DNA from: Arthrobacter pascens
Lineage (GTDB): Bacteria > Actinomycetota > Actinomycetes > Actinomycetales > Micrococcaceae
Assembly: GCF_030815585.1 (NCBI RefSeq)
Contig: NZ_JAUSWY010000001.1
Coordinates: forward strand, 186,001 to 250,000
DNA: 64,000 bases
Direction: 5' to 3'
Position 1 is the stretch's first letter. The number at the start of each line of letters is the position of its first letter. The position numbers and the translations under genes are program-made. The notes beneath the pieces were generated by a model that was given only the letters and a program-made list of their open reading frames with translations, was not told the DNA's origin and did not search any database. Shown here piece by piece: positions 1 through 10,534 of the stretch.

Positions 1-99
1 TAACCATGGATACGCTTCTCGTGGTTTTGTGGCTAATGGACAAGGACTGGCCCTGGCCAAAGCGCTGGAAGAAATAACCTCAAGGAGCACCCCGAACGC

Positions 100-672
100 T
101 CAGCGCAGGTCAAGGCGCATGAGCACGCGCGGGAAGCCATTGAGCACCGAGTCTGTATCGGCGGCCTTAACGAACCCGGCCCGTTCGAAGAGCTTGCGGG
201 TACCCACATAGGCCATGGTGAGGTCGACTTTGCTGCCGCCGTTGTCCACCGGGTAGCCCTCGATGGCAGGCGCGCCGTACGTGCGGGCCAGGCCGACGGC
301 ACCGTTCAGCAAGTGATGGGAAATTCCCCTGCCGCGATGCCCGGGCCGGACCCGGATGCACCACACCGACCACACGTCGAGATCATCCACGTGCGGAATC
401 TTGCGGTTGCGGGCGAAACTGGTGTCAGAACGCGGATGGACCGCCGCCCAGCCCACCACTTCGTCGCCGTCGTAAGCAAGGACCCCGGGCGGCGGATCCT
501 GCCCCACCAGTTGCTTCACCAAGTCTCCGCGGGCGGTCCCGCGCAACTCCAGGTTTTGCTTGGAAGGGATACGGTAGCTCAGGCACCAGCACACGTTGGC
601 ATCGGGCCGCATGGGGCCAACCACCGCCTTCACGTCCAAGAACAGCGTTGCGGGCCGGATCTCGATCGCCAT
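100..672 (-). CDS. GNAT-family N-acetyltransferase
   Basis: A 190-residue protein with a GNAT fold. The acetyl-CoA binding motif is visible in the middle (VRPGHRGRGISHHLL, the R-G-x-G-I/L signature), followed by a terminal segment typical of the family (GTRKLFERAGF, near residues 157-167). The substrate cannot be told from sequence; related proteins acetylate small amines or protein N-termini. The ATG at 672 is preceded by an AGGA ribosome site seven bases upstream. It stands alone, with no operon partner on its strand. The Trp- and Cys-rich start (VCWCLSYRIP) resembles a subgroup of actinobacterial GNAT proteins, but I cannot assign it to a named enzyme. Confidence 0.85.
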   Translation of the reverse strand: MAIEIRPATLFLDVKAVVGPMRPDANVCWCLSYRIPSKQNLELRGTARGDLVKQLVGQDPPPGVLAYDGDEVVGWAAVHPRSDTSFARNRKIPHVDDLDVWSVWCIRVRPGHRGRGISHHLLNGAVGLARTYGAPAIEGYPVDNGGSKVDLTMAYVGTRKLFERAGFVKAADTDSVLNGFPRVLMRLDLR

Positions 673-799
673 GCCGCTATCCTGTCACCGCCGCCCGGCA
701 CCCACAACGGACACCAAACGCATGGCCGTTATTGACTTGCTCATTGTGGAATGCAGGCTCCAGGAAGAAGGAGCGGGGCCCTGACCACGTGGGCCCGGC

Positions 800-1030
800 T
801 CAGGCTTTGGGTGTGAGCCCGTACTCTTCCGGCGGTGTCCGCATTTGGATGGTGCGCCAAACGCCATCGGTCACTCGTACCGTGAGGTGGTTCCCGACAA
901 TAGCTACCTCCCCTTGAGGGATTGCGAAGGGGTCCAGTCCGTTGGCGTAGATCCAGTTCATTGACTGGCTGTGGAGGGCGTTGCCATGCGGGTAGTCGCG
1001 AAGGTCAATTGAAGGCATGAGGAGAACCAT
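800..1030 (-). CDS. small hypothetical protein (72-76 aa)
   Basis: A short reading frame whose composition looks like real protein (IDLRDYPHGNALHS, then VAIVGNHLTVRVTDGVWRTI), rich in aromatic residues and without the arginine/proline bias of shadow frames in this DNA. It starts at ATG 1030 or, five codons in, at ATG 1018; neither has a strong ribosome site. I recognise no family, signal peptide or membrane segment. It lies between the GNAT gene and bcp, separated from both by more than 120 bases, so it is probably a separate transcript. Confidence 0.5.
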   Translation of the reverse strand: MVLLMPSIDLRDYPHGNALHSQSMNWIYANGLDPFAIPQGEVAIVGNHLTVRVTDGVWRTIQMRTPPEEYGLTPKA

Positions 1031-1269
1031 TTCGTCGGCGAGGCTAGCTGGTACCTACGAGAACCGCCGGACGAACGGAACATGACGCGAATACGTCCGG
1101 ATTTTCCGAACTACGTCTCCTCAAACGCCCAGCCCAGGGAAGCCACCCCACCGCCAGCCTGATTATCTCACCACCAACCGTACGGGATTGCCCGGGCAAG
1201 TTCCCATATATGTCGGGAAAGGCCAGGCCCGGCCTGATCGGGGCGCCGGGGGTGGGAGGAGCGGGACTC

Positions 1270-1749
1270 TCAGACGCCCAGTGCTTCCTTGAGTGCCGCC
1301 ACGTGGCCCTGGGCCTTGACCTGGTATTGGGCCAGTGTGACCTTGCCTTCGGGGTCCAGCACCACGGTGGAGCGGACGATTCCCTCGGTGATCTCACCGT
1401 TGACCAGCTTCTCGCCCCATGCGCCGTAGGCCAGCGCCACGGAGTGGTCCTCGTCAGCGAGCAGAGGGAACGTGAGCGCAAAGTCGCCCGTGAAGTTGGC
1501 CAGCTTTTCCGGGGCGTCGGGGGAGACCCCCAGGACCTCGTAGCCGGAGCCCTGCAGCGAGGCAAGGTTGTCGCGGAAGTCGCAGGCCTCCGTGGTGCAG
1601 CCAGGGGTGGCGGCCTCCGGGTAGAAGTACACAATGACGTTCTTGCCGCGGTAATCGGCCAGGGAGGTCTTCTTTCCTCGGGCGTCCTGCAGGGTGAAAT
1701 CAGGGGCATGGGTTCCGGGCTGAAGTTTGGTGGTCAGTTGGGGGCTCAT
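1270..1749 (-). CDS. bcp: thioredoxin-dependent thiol peroxidase (Bcp/PrxQ type)
   Basis: A 159-residue peroxiredoxin of normal length for the family. It reduces hydrogen peroxide and organic hydroperoxides in the cytoplasm using thioredoxin. The peroxidatic cysteine is Cys51 in the motif TPGCTTEACDF, with Cys56 five residues later as the resolving cysteine, which is the atypical two-cysteine BCP arrangement. Thr48 and Pro49 of the active-site loop are also present. The preceding strand (NVIVYFYPEA) is standard for the thioredoxin fold. It is a single gene; the next gene upstream on its strand is allB, across a 152-base gap. Confidence 0.95.
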   Translation of the reverse strand: MSPQLTTKLQPGTHAPDFTLQDARGKKTSLADYRGKNVIVYFYPEAATPGCTTEACDFRDNLASLQGSGYEVLGVSPDAPEKLANFTGDFALTFPLLADEDHSVALAYGAWGEKLVNGEITEGIVRSTVVLDPEGKVTLAQYQVKAQGHVAALKEALGV

Positions 1750-1901
1750 GGCAAATTCCTTCGGGAGACTCTGGGTGGATCAGGCAAACAGGTCAAACTA
1801 AAAGATCAAGTGAAGCGGCTGCCCGCTCTAGGGACAACTCCGGCGTCATACGCTGTATTCCGCCGGGCCGCGAACGGTGGCACTCGACGCCGATGGGCCC
1901 C

Positions 1902-3245
1902 TCAGACCCCGCCGCGGCGGATCAGTTTGCCGCCGGGTGTCTGGCCGTCCACCACGTTGCCGCGCAGGTAAGTCCTGCGGACGACGCCGGAGAGCGCCTT
2001 GCCGTCGTACGGGGTGATGGGGTTCTTGTGCTTGAGCTTCGACACGTCCACCACAAAGGCCTCGTCCGGGGCAAAGACGGAGAAGTCGGCATCGTAGCCC
2101 AACGCCAGCTGGCCTTTGTTGTGCAGGCGTGCGAGGGCAGCGGGCTTCTCTGCCATCCAGCCCACCACCTGTTCCAGCGGGATGCCGCGGTGCCGGGCTT
2201 CGGTCCAGATCAGGGACAGCCCCAGCTGGAGGGAGGACACGCCGCCCCACGCCACGGCAAAGTCGCCGTTCTCCAGGTCCTTGAGGTCCAGGGTGGAGGG
2301 GGAGTGGTCCGAGACGATGCAGTCGATGGTGCCGTCCTGCAGGCCTTTCCAGAGCAGCTCGCGGTTGGAGGCTTCGCGGATTGGCGGGCAGCACTTGTAG
2401 GCGGTGGCGCCGTTGGGGATTTCCTCGGCCGTGAGCGTCAGGTAGTGCGGGCAGGTCTCCACGGTGAGGTGGACGCCGTCGCGCTTTGCAGTGGCGATCA
2501 TGGGCAGCGCGTCCGACGACGAGAGGTGCAGTATGTGTGCCCGCGCACCGGTCCAGCGGGCCCGTTCGATGACCTCGGCGATGGCCTTGTTCTCGGCACC
2601 GCGGGGCCGGGAGGCCAGGAATGTGGCGTACTCGTCCCCGCCGGGGTGCGGGGCGTGGTCGATCGCGTGCGAGTCCTCGGCATGGACGATCATGAGTGAA
2701 TCGAAGGACTTGAGCTCTGCCATGTCCTCCTCCATCTCGTCGGCGTCCAGATGCGGGAACTCGTCCACGCCCGAGTGCAGCAGGAAGCACTTGAAGCCGA
2801 ACACGCCTTCGTCATGCAGGGGCCGCAGGTCGTGCTTGTTGCCGGGCACGGCGCCGCCCCAGAACCCCACGTCCACGAACGCCTGGTCCTGGGCGGCCTC
2901 GCGCTTGAGCTTGAGGTTCTCCACAGTGGTGGTGGGCGGAATGCTGTTCAGCGGCATATCGATAATGGTGGTCACGCCGCCGGCACCGGCCGCCCGGGTC
3001 GCGGAGGCGAAGCCCTCCCACTCGGTGCGGCCCGGCTCGTTGACGTGGACATGGGTGTCCACCAGGCCGGGAACGAGGGTCTCGTCGTCGCCGAGCTCTA
3101 CGACTTCCGCACCCGAAAGGCCGTTGCCGAGGGGTTCGATGGCCACGATCCTGCCGCCGCGGACGCCCACTTCCCGGGCCGCGATGCCGGCCGTGGTGAG
3201 GATGCGCCGGCCCCGGATGACGAGGTCAAAGCGTTCTTCAGACAT
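1902..3245 (-). CDS. allB: allantoinase
   Basis: A 447-residue cyclic amidohydrolase that opens the hydantoin ring of allantoin to allantoate, the entry step for using purine nitrogen. The metal site is complete: the HxH motif in [17 protein letters not shown], the carboxylated lysine in [10 protein letters not shown], and later His and Asp residues in VHAED, HLSS and SDHSPS. The NEPGR and KCFLLHSG motifs favour allantoinase over dihydropyrimidinase. The ATG has an AAGGAGAA ribosome site. It is the last gene of the minus-strand glyoxylate block, 186 bases after gcl; that gap carries a hairpin (3273-3294) and may hold its own promoter. Products feed glyoxylate to Gcl. Confidence 0.95.
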   Translation of the reverse strand: MSEERFDLVIRGRRILTTAGIAAREVGVRGGRIVAIEPLGNGLSGAEVVELGDDETLVPGLVDTHVHVNEPGRTEWEGFASATRAAGAGGVTTIIDMPLNSIPPTTTVENLKLKREAAQDQAFVDVGFWGGAVPGNKHDLRPLHDEGVFGFKCFLLHSGVDEFPHLDADEMEEDMAELKSFDSLMIVHAEDSHAIDHAPHPGGDEYATFLASRPRGAENKAIAEVIERARWTGARAHILHLSSSDALPMIATAKRDGVHLTVETCPHYLTLTAEEIPNGATAYKCCPPIREASNRELLWKGLQDGTIDCIVSDHSPSTLDLKDLENGDFAVAWGGVSSLQLGLSLIWTEARHRGIPLEQVVGWMAEKPAALARLHNKGQLALGYDADFSVFAPDEAFVVDVSKLKHKNPITPYDGKALSGVVRRTYLRGNVVDGQTPGGKLIRRGGV

Positions 3246-3272
3246 GGAGGTTCTCCTTCGTGTCGGCAGTCG

Positions 3273-3294
3273 GTGTCAGCCTGTTGGCTGACAC
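3273..3294. promoter_or_regulatory. leader hairpin upstream of allB
   Basis: A perfect inverted repeat, GTGTCAGCC and GGCTGACAC, with a four-base TGTT loop. It lies 27 bases upstream of the allB start codon in the gcl-allB gap. No run of T follows on the minus strand, so it could be an operator, an attenuator or an mRNA processing or stability site. It would control how much gcl transcript continues into allB. Confidence 0.45.
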
Positions 3295-3431
3295 GGACTC
3301 CCATCTGCGTTCCCAGCTGTGTCAGAAGCTGTCCAGCCTGCGCGATGCATGTGTCTATATTGCTTTCGAGCCCAATCAAAGCCTAAACGTGCTGGAATCC
3401 GGCGTCTCCGCCGCTGTGACCACGCGTGCTC

Positions 3432-5222
<1,791 letters not shown>

Positions 5223-5332
5223 GGTGTGCTCCTTGAATGTCTGTGGGGAATTGAATGTCTCTGGGGGACGTCTGATTTTGGGTGCGCTGAAGTAGCCCTG
5301 CGAGCCGTCGCGGGGCGCTTTGGGGGTGTCGG

Positions 5333-5349
5333 CGTCGTAAATTACGACG
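5333..5349. promoter_or_regulatory. 17-bp palindrome between glxR and gcl
   Basis: Perfect eight-base arms CGTCGTAA and TTACGACG around a single A. The size and symmetry suit a dimeric regulator. It lies about 110 bases upstream of the gcl start, so gcl may have its own regulated promoter in addition to read-through from glxR. Confidence 0.4.
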
Positions 5350-5374
5350 GCGGCCGGCGAGTCCGTGTCGAAGT

Positions 5375-5389
5375 GCCCCGTTTCGGGGC
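5375..5389 (-). terminator. short GC hairpin after glxR
   Basis: A hairpin, GCCCCG-AAA-CGGGGC, just after the glxR stop codon. It has no U-tract, so it is at most a weak terminator or attenuator limiting read-through from glxR into gcl. Confidence 0.35.
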
Positions 5390-5394
5390 TGCTC

Positions 5395-6273
5395 CTACTC
5401 GCGGCCGCTGAGTTTCAGGACCTGCCGGAAGAGCCCGGAGTGGTCGAGTCCGCCGTCGCCCTGGTTAACGGTAGCGGCGAAGAGCTGGGCGACGACGGCG
5501 CCTAGGGGGACGGCGACGTTGGCTTCACGGGCAGCCGAGGTGACGATGCCGAGGTCCTTGTGGTGCAGGGCAAGGCGGAAGCCGGGATCGAAGTTGCGGT
5601 CCAGCATCTTCTGGCCCTTCTGGTCCAGGACCTTGGAGCCGGCCAGGCCGCCGCCGAGGACCTTGAGGGCTGCGTCCGTGTCCACGCCGTAGGCCTCAAG
5701 GAAGGCGATGGCTTCGGCGAGGACTTCGATATTGACCGCGACGATCAGCTGGTTGGCTGCCTTGACGGTCTGGCCCGAGCCGGAGGGACCTACATGCACG
5801 ATGGTTTTGCCGACCGCGTTGAGGACCTCGGCTGCGGCGTCGAAGTCTTCCTTTTCGCCGCCCACCATGATCGAGAGGGCGGCGTCGATGGCGCCCTGCT
5901 CGCCGCCGGAAACCGGGGCGTCGAGGGCGCGGAGGCCTGCTGCCTTGGCGTCGGCCGCGAGGCGCGTGGCTACGTCCGGACGGATGCTGCTGGCGTCGAT
6001 CCACAGGGTGCCCTGCTTCGCGTTGGCGAAGACGCCGTCCTGTCCACCGACGACGCCCTCGACGTCGGGGGAGTCCGGCACCATGGTGATAACGACGTCG
6101 GCATCCTTCACTGCGTCCGCGATGCTCGTGGCACCAATGCCGCCCTCAGAGACCAGCTTGTCGATCCTGTCCCGGCTGCGGTTGAAGCCGGTAACGCTGT
6201 GGCTGGCCCTGACCAGGTTGATGGCCATGGGCAGGCCCATGATTCCGAGTCCGATGACTGCAACGTTGCTCAT
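5395..6273 (-). CDS. glxR: 2-hydroxy-3-oxopropionate (tartronate semialdehyde) reductase
   Basis: A 292-residue beta-hydroxyacid dehydrogenase that reduces tartronate semialdehyde to D-glycerate with NAD(P)H. The N-terminal Rossmann motif is [15 protein letters not shown]. The substrate-binding segment [11 protein letters not shown] and the catalytic-lysine helix [16 protein letters not shown] (Lys near residue 168) are intact. Its position between hyi and gcl fixes the substrate, since sequence alone cannot separate it from 3-hydroxyisobutyrate dehydrogenases. The ribosome site is weak (AGAGAACC). Confidence 0.95.
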   Translation of the reverse strand: MSNVAVIGLGIMGLPMAINLVRASHSVTGFNRSRDRIDKLVSEGGIGATSIADAVKDADVVITMVPDSPDVEGVVGGQDGVFANAKQGTLWIDASSIRPDVATRLAADAKAAGLRALDAPVSGGEQGAIDAALSIMVGGEKEDFDAAAEVLNAVGKTIVHVGPSGSGQTVKAANQLIVAVNIEVLAEAIAFLEAYGVDTDAALKVLGGGLAGSKVLDQKGQKMLDRNFDPGFRLALHHKDLGIVTSAAREANVAVPLGAVVAQLFAATVNQGDGGLDHSGLFRQVLKLSGRE

Positions 6274-6332
6274 GATGGGTTCTCTTTCTGAAGTCTTTTT
6301 AGCCCAAGTGGGCTATTTGGGCGGAGACGCGC

Positions 6333-7133
6333 TTAGCGGGCTGCGCGGTGCCGGATGGCCCAGCTGAAGGCGGATTCCTGAGGCTCTTTGTATTCGAGGC
6401 CGATGTAACCCTCGTAGCCGAGCTCGCGGCTGCGGGCGATCCATTCGCCGAGGGGAAGCTCGCCGGTTCCGGGAGCCCCGCGGCCGGGCTTGTCGGCGAT
6501 CTGGATGTGGCCGAAGTCCTTGGCGTGGTTCTCGATGACGGTGGAAACGTCGTCCCCGTTGACGGCCAGGTGGTAGAAGTCAGCGAGGAGCTTGATGTTT
6601 TCCGTTCCGGCGTCTTCCTTGACCCTTGCAATGACCTTGAGGGCATCTGCCGCCGTAAGGAGCGGGTACTGGGGGGCGCCGCTGACAGGCTCGAGGAGGA
6701 CAGTGCCGCCGATGCGCGCGACGCCGGCAGCCGCCGTCGCGAGGTTTTCGGCACCGACGGCGTCCTGCCTCTCCTCCAGCTCGCCGTCAATCCGGTTGCC
6801 ATAGAGGGCGTTGAAGGCCTTGCAACCGAGACGCTCGCCGATGCCGGCGACGACGTCGATGTTGTCCAGGAATTCGGCGGACCGTGCGGGCCAGGAGACC
6901 AGGCCGCGGTCCCCGCCCGGCATGTTGCCCGCGTTGAAGTTCAGGCCCGTGAGCTGGACGCCGGCGTCGGTGATGGCGTTCTCAAACCTGGTTATCTCAG
7001 CTTCCGTAGGGACGGAGGTGTCGAACGGCCACCAGAATTCGACGGCGTCGAAGCCGGCAGCCTTCGCGGCCGCGGGACGCTCGAGCAGGGGCAGCTCCGT
7101 CAGCAGGATGGAGCAGTTCACTGTGTACGTCAT
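6333..7133 (-). CDS. hyi: hydroxypyruvate isomerase
   Basis: A 266-residue TIM-barrel protein of the xylose-isomerase-like superfamily. It interconverts hydroxypyruvate and tartronate semialdehyde, the product of Gcl. Typical Hyi segments are the start (NCSILLTELPLLERPAAAKA), DAVEFWWPF, the Glu of LLEPVSGAPQYP, and the C-terminal IGLEYKEP. It is the first gene of the minus-strand glyoxylate block and has a good GGAAGGA ribosome site. An IclR-type palindrome lies 41 bases upstream of its start codon, so the block is probably controlled from here. Confidence 0.95.
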   Translation of the reverse strand: MTYTVNCSILLTELPLLERPAAAKAAGFDAVEFWWPFDTSVPTEAEITRFENAITDAGVQLTGLNFNAGNMPGGDRGLVSWPARSAEFLDNIDVVAGIGERLGCKAFNALYGNRIDGELEERQDAVGAENLATAAAGVARIGGTVLLEPVSGAPQYPLLTAADALKVIARVKEDAGTENIKLLADFYHLAVNGDDVSTVIENHAKDFGHIQIADKPGRGAPGTGELPLGEWIARSRELGYEGYIGLEYKEPQESAFSWAIRHRAAR

Positions 7134-7173
7134 GGTGGGTCCTTCCGAAGGCTGGGATCTGATTCCATTGCAT

Positions 7174-7188
7174 TTCCGCTTAGTGGAA
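7174..7188. promoter_or_regulatory. IclR-type operator upstream of hyi
   Basis: The sequence TTCCGC-TTA-GTGGAA is a 15-bp near-palindrome (five of six arm positions match) of the form commonly bound by IclR-family repressors such as AllR. An outer ATTCCA/TGGAAT pair surrounds it. Its position upstream of hyi fits a repressor that controls allantoin/glyoxylate use. The regulator itself is not in this neighbourhood. Confidence 0.5.
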
Positions 7189-7383
7189 TTTGAATTCTGC
7201 TTTATGAAAAGTGTAGAGCCAGGCGTGTATGAACGTCAACCATTTTGCGGCCGGACTGCGGTATGGCGACGGCCAGGGCTCGAGCGCGGCGACGGCATTG
7301 GCGGCAGGGCTTGCCTCCCGCCGGAGAGAGGAACAAAGAATGGGCGGCCCCTTCCGGAACCACCCATTCGATCCACTCGCTAG

Positions 7384-7560
7384 TCAGTGCCGTTTGAAGG
7401 CGTGCCTGATCTTTTCGCCTGCTTGCTTGAAGTCGGCTCTAAGCCCGTGGCCCTTGCCTTCGGCCCTCATCCGGTAGTTGCCGCCGGCCTCGCCGGCGGG
7501 TTTCTTTCCTTTGCCGTGAAGCCTATCCGCGGCGTTGTGGATCCTGTCACCCAAACCCAT
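7384..7560 (-). CDS. CsbD-like small stress protein
   Basis: A 58-residue, very basic and hydrophilic protein. Its pattern matches the CsbD family (GLGDRIHNAADRLHGKGKK at the start, EGKGHGLRADFKQAGEKI at the end). CsbD proteins are induced by general stress in many bacteria, and their biochemical role is unknown. I chose the internal ATG at 7560 because the family begins with MGL/MGI; a five-codon longer form from 7575 is possible. The N-terminal half has more Lys and Gly than usual. No operon partner. Confidence 0.75.
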   Translation of the reverse strand: MGLGDRIHNAADRLHGKGKKPAGEAGGNYRMRAEGKGHGLRADFKQAGEKIRHAFKRH

Positions 7561-7767
7561 TGCGGTCCTCCTCATGGTACGGCGGACGCGGCAGGTTGCC
7601 GCGGTTGCCGATACTTAGATTGTAGAAAGAAATGACCCCGGCAGAGGGGTCGCCTGCCCAATTGGTTGGCATGCCGGCCGGCTCACGCCACTGACCGATT
7701 CAACGAACCGTCGTCGTGATCTTCTTCTTGGCAGCCGTTGACTCAGTGAACCGCCCGCCGTTGCTGA

Positions 7768-8187
7768 TCAGTGCAGGCAGAACTCGTTGCCTTCCGGGTC
7801 CTGCATCGTGTAGGTCCGGGCCCCGCGGTCTGCCGTCTCCCACAGCAGCCTGGCGCCCAGGCCGGTGAGCCGCTGCACCTCGGCGAGCTTCTGATCATCG
7901 GAAACGGGGATGTCTATGTGCACGCGGTTTTTCGCGGTCTTCGCTTCAGGAACTTTCTGAAAGTAGAAGCGCGGCTGCTCTCCCGCCGGATCCCGGCAGG
8001 CAGCGACTTCACGGAACGCGGATTTTCCGTTGACAACGATCCGGTCAGTTTCCGGCATTCGCTGCTGAGCAACCAGGTCATCAACCAAAGCCGAATGGTC
8101 CTCGACTTCATAGCCGAGTGCTGCCGCCCAGAATTCGGCCTGGGCATGGGGGTCCGCCGTATCAAAGGTGACTTGGATAGCCATCAT
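7768..8187 (-). CDS. VOC-family (glyoxalase/bleomycin-resistance-like) protein
   Basis: A 139-residue protein with one vicinal-oxygen-chelate module pair. It begins with VTFDTADPHAQAEFWAAALG and ends with DPEGNEFCLH, both family hallmarks. The HIDIPV and NEF segments carry the positions of possible metal ligands. This subgroup is usually annotated only as VOC protein, and no substrate can be assigned. Its start lies inside the 3' end of the truncated aminopeptidase gene, 26 bases before that gene's stop, so the two are co-transcribed and possibly coupled. Confidence 0.85.
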   Translation of the reverse strand: MMAIQVTFDTADPHAQAEFWAAALGYEVEDHSALVDDLVAQQRMPETDRIVVNGKSAFREVAACRDPAGEQPRFYFQKVPEAKTAKNRVHIDIPVSDDQKLAEVQRLTGLGARLLWETADRGARTYTMQDPEGNEFCLH

Positions 8188-9055
8188 CGCTCCCGCCAGT
8201 GGGTGATTGGGGCCCTTCTATTGGAATCCTCCGAGGCTCAGCGGTCAATGCTGAGGGCAGCGAGCCATGCACAAGGACACCGGGAATACCGGCAAGCTTG
8301 CCTGCCTCCCGCAGCAGGATGCCGTCGTCAAGCCAGGCCGCGTGCCGCCAGTAGTGCGTCACCAGCCGGGCGAACACCATTCGGAACCGGGGATCGTCGT
8401 ACCGCGGGTCCGGCCGGTGGCCAGGGTGGATCGCGACATGCGAATCCTCCCAGAGGCACCAGTGTTTCGCCGCCTTCTCCCGGACCTCGGCATCCGGATC
8501 CTCCAGCAGGCGGCTGTAGGCCTCCACGAGACTGCCGCCGCGCACGCCGGCCGGTACTGCGTCCCGGAACCGGGCCCACTCCGCAGGGAACATCCGACCC
8601 ATGTCATGCGTGACCCACTCCACCTCCCGCCGAGTGGTGTTGGTGACGCTGAACAGCACCAACTCAGTCACATGGCCGGGATAGGCCTCGGCATAGGCAA
8701 GTCCGAGCGTCGCGCCCCATGAACCCCCGAGTACCAACCACCGGTCGATGCCAAGGTGCTGGCGCAGTTGCTCGATGTCGCGGATCAAATGGTGGGTTGT
8801 GTTCGTGCGCAGTTCGACGCCGTAGTCGCCGGCATGCGGTGTGCTGCGGCCGCAGCCGCGCTGGTCGAACAGGACCACCCTGTAAACCGACGGGTCGAAA
8901 AATTGCCTCCAACCCGGAGCGCAGCCGGAGCCCGGACCGCCGTGCAGGACGACTGCCGGTTTGCCAAAAGGATTGCCGCAAACCTCCCAGTACACGTGAT
9001 TGCCGTCGCCCACATTGAGCAGGCCGTGGTCGAAGGGTTCGGTCAACGGGTACAT
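8162..9055 (-). CDS. pip: prolyl aminopeptidase, C-terminally truncated
   Basis: A 297-residue alpha/beta hydrolase of peptidase family S33, which removes N-terminal proline from peptides. The oxyanion motif HGGPGSG (38-44), DQRGCGRS and the nucleophile Ser112 in GGSWGATLGL are present. Homology stops at GVLVHG (residues 259-264). The family normally continues with RLD (catalytic Asp) and a later AGH (catalytic His); here about 33 unrelated residues follow (SLPSALTAEPRRIPIEG onward) and the frame ends inside the VOC gene. No other frame restores the missing part, so the 3' end was lost by deletion rather than frameshift. The product should be inactive. Confidence 0.85.
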   Translation of the reverse strand: MYPLTEPFDHGLLNVGDGNHVYWEVCGNPFGKPAVVLHGGPGSGCAPGWRQFFDPSVYRVVLFDQRGCGRSTPHAGDYGVELRTNTTHHLIRDIEQLRQHLGIDRWLVLGGSWGATLGLAYAEAYPGHVTELVLFSVTNTTRREVEWVTHDMGRMFPAEWARFRDAVPAGVRGGSLVEAYSRLLEDPDAEVREKAAKHWCLWEDSHVAIHPGHRPDPRYDDPRFRMVFARLVTHYWRHAAWLDDGILLREAGKLAGIPGVLVHGSLPSALTAEPRRIPIEGPQSPTGGSDDGYPSHL

Positions 9056-9139
9056 GTTGCCTCGCTCGGGTCGGGGAAATGCCGGTGCCGTAACAACCTA
9101 TCTGACCGGCACTCCGCTGGCCTGAACGGGCCTCGATCG

Positions 9140-10495
9140 CTAGATCCTCGCTATCCTGTCGATGTCTTCGTAGAAGTCCTTGACCACCGCTTCAGTAACC
9201 GTCGCACGGGTCCCGTCGATCGCCTGAAGGTAGGCCGCCGTCGTGAGTGCCGGTTCTTCCGGATCGGCCCCGGTGGCCTGCACGGCGTGTTCCAAGGCTT
9301 GTTGGGACGCCTTTCGGGCGGCGAATTCAATGTCGGCAGGGGAGAACCGTTCGCTGGCTTCAGCCAGGGCGAGCAAGTCAATTTGCGGGGAGATGGCAGG
9401 TGGGATGTAGCGGTTCCAGATGGCTGACCGGGCAGTATGGTCGGGAGGGCCGATGGGGATCACGTAATCGAAGCGGCCGTGGCGGAGAAAGGCCTTATCC
9501 AGCGAGCGGATGAAGTTTGTGGCGCAGATCAGTATCCTGCCTTCCTTCTCCCGAAAGGCGGGGATGATTTTCAGGAGCTCGTTGGTGACTCCCTGCAGTG
9601 ATGATGCTTCGCCTGTGCGGGCTGCGGCTATCTCTTCGACTTCATCGATGAACACCACCGCATGTTCGAGCCGGCCGATGTCCAGGAACACCTGGCGCAG
9701 GGCCCCGGCAAGCCCCTGCGGATCGGAGGCAAGCCGTGAGGGGAACACCTCCACGAAGGGCCAGTCGAGGCGCGAGGCGACGACCTTTGCGAAGGTGGTT
9801 TTTCCGGTACCGGGGGGACCGAAGAGGACCACGGAACGCGGCGGGGTGACGCCCAGGGACTTGGCCAGCTCTGTTCGTGCCAGCGGCAGGATCAGGCGCT
9901 GTTCGATGAGGGTCTTTTCGCGTTGCATGCCGGCGAGGGCATTCCAGAGTCCGTGGGGGAGGAGTCGGCCACCCAGTTGGCTTAGGGGTCCGATCTCCTG
10001 AGGCTGAAGCGGAATGGTCCTTTCAAAGTAGTGCAGGTCTTCCTCTACCCTGTATTCGCTGTTCCTGAATGCATGGATCCTGGTCTCGGAGGCAGGGAGG
10101 AGCGCCGAAATCCTTCGGACCCGCTGGCTGGTGAGCCTGCCCTCGATGCCGGCGAGGAGTGCGCTGCCCAGTCCCTGTTCCCGCCATTCGCGGGCCTGTG
10201 CGAGCATGACCATCCAGGCGCGGTCATCCTGAATTTTGCAGGCCGCAGCCCCGACGACCCTTCCCTCCGTAACGGCTACCACAGCCACTCCGTTGGAGCA
10301 GGCGTCGATGATCTCAGCCAGGCTGTAAACGGGGTGCACCCCGTCGATCCTGGAATCCTGCCAGACTCCGATGAGCTGGTCGAGATCGTCCGGGTGGAAG
10401 TCGCGGACGTTCCAAGGTTGCATGGCAGGCCGGACCGCGGGTGTCGTTGCCGCTTCCGTCGCCGCAGGGACGTCTTTGAGGTCAGTCCTGCTCAT
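9140..10495 (-). CDS. GNAT acetyltransferase fused to an AAA+ ATPase
   Basis: A 451-residue two-domain protein. Residues about 28-150 are a GNAT domain with the acetyl-CoA motif R105-E-Q-G-L-G110 and the terminal strand segment AFRNSEYRVEEDLHYFERT. Residues about 200-390 are one AAA module: Walker A GPPGTGKT (226-233), Walker B VVFIDE (280-285), sensor I in LICATN and the Arg-finger region LRHGRFDYVIPI. A lid helix bundle follows. There is no transmembrane segment or protease domain. The ATG has a GGAG ribosome site nine bases upstream. The peptide gene 10535-10675 ends 39 bases earlier on the same strand, so the two are probably one operon. The function is unknown; acting on the peptide or on a protein partner is inference. 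Confidence 0.85.
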   Translation of the reverse strand: MSRTDLKDVPAATEAATTPAVRPAMQPWNVRDFHPDDLDQLIGVWQDSRIDGVHPVYSLAEIIDACSNGVAVVAVTEGRVVGAAACKIQDDRAWMVMLAQAREWREQGLGSALLAGIEGRLTSQRVRRISALLPASETRIHAFRNSEYRVEEDLHYFERTIPLQPQEIGPLSQLGGRLLPHGLWNALAGMQREKTLIEQRLILPLARTELAKSLGVTPPRSVVLFGPPGTGKTTFAKVVASRLDWPFVEVFPSRLASDPQGLAGALRQVFLDIGRLEHAVVFIDEVEEIAAARTGEASSLQGVTNELLKIIPAFREKEGRILICATNFIRSLDKAFLRHGRFDYVIPIGPPDHTARSAIWNRYIPPAISPQIDLLALAEASERFSPADIEFAARKASQQALEHAVQATGADPEEPALTTAAYLQAIDGTRATVTEAVVKDFYEDIDRIARI

Positions 10496-10534
10496 GAAGA
10501 GGTTCTCCGTTCCTGGGCTTTGAAGCTATGCATC

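Noticed and set aside
1..211. Plus-strand frames at 6-80 and 29-211
   Set aside because: They are short, without visible ribosome sites, and the second runs antisense into the GNAT gene with Arg/Ser-rich shadow composition. A fragment of an upstream gene cannot be excluded.
7634..7651. GACCCC/GGGGTC inverted repeat between the CsbD-like and VOC genes
   Set aside because: Only six-base arms; could be chance in GC-rich DNA, and no clear role as terminator or operator.
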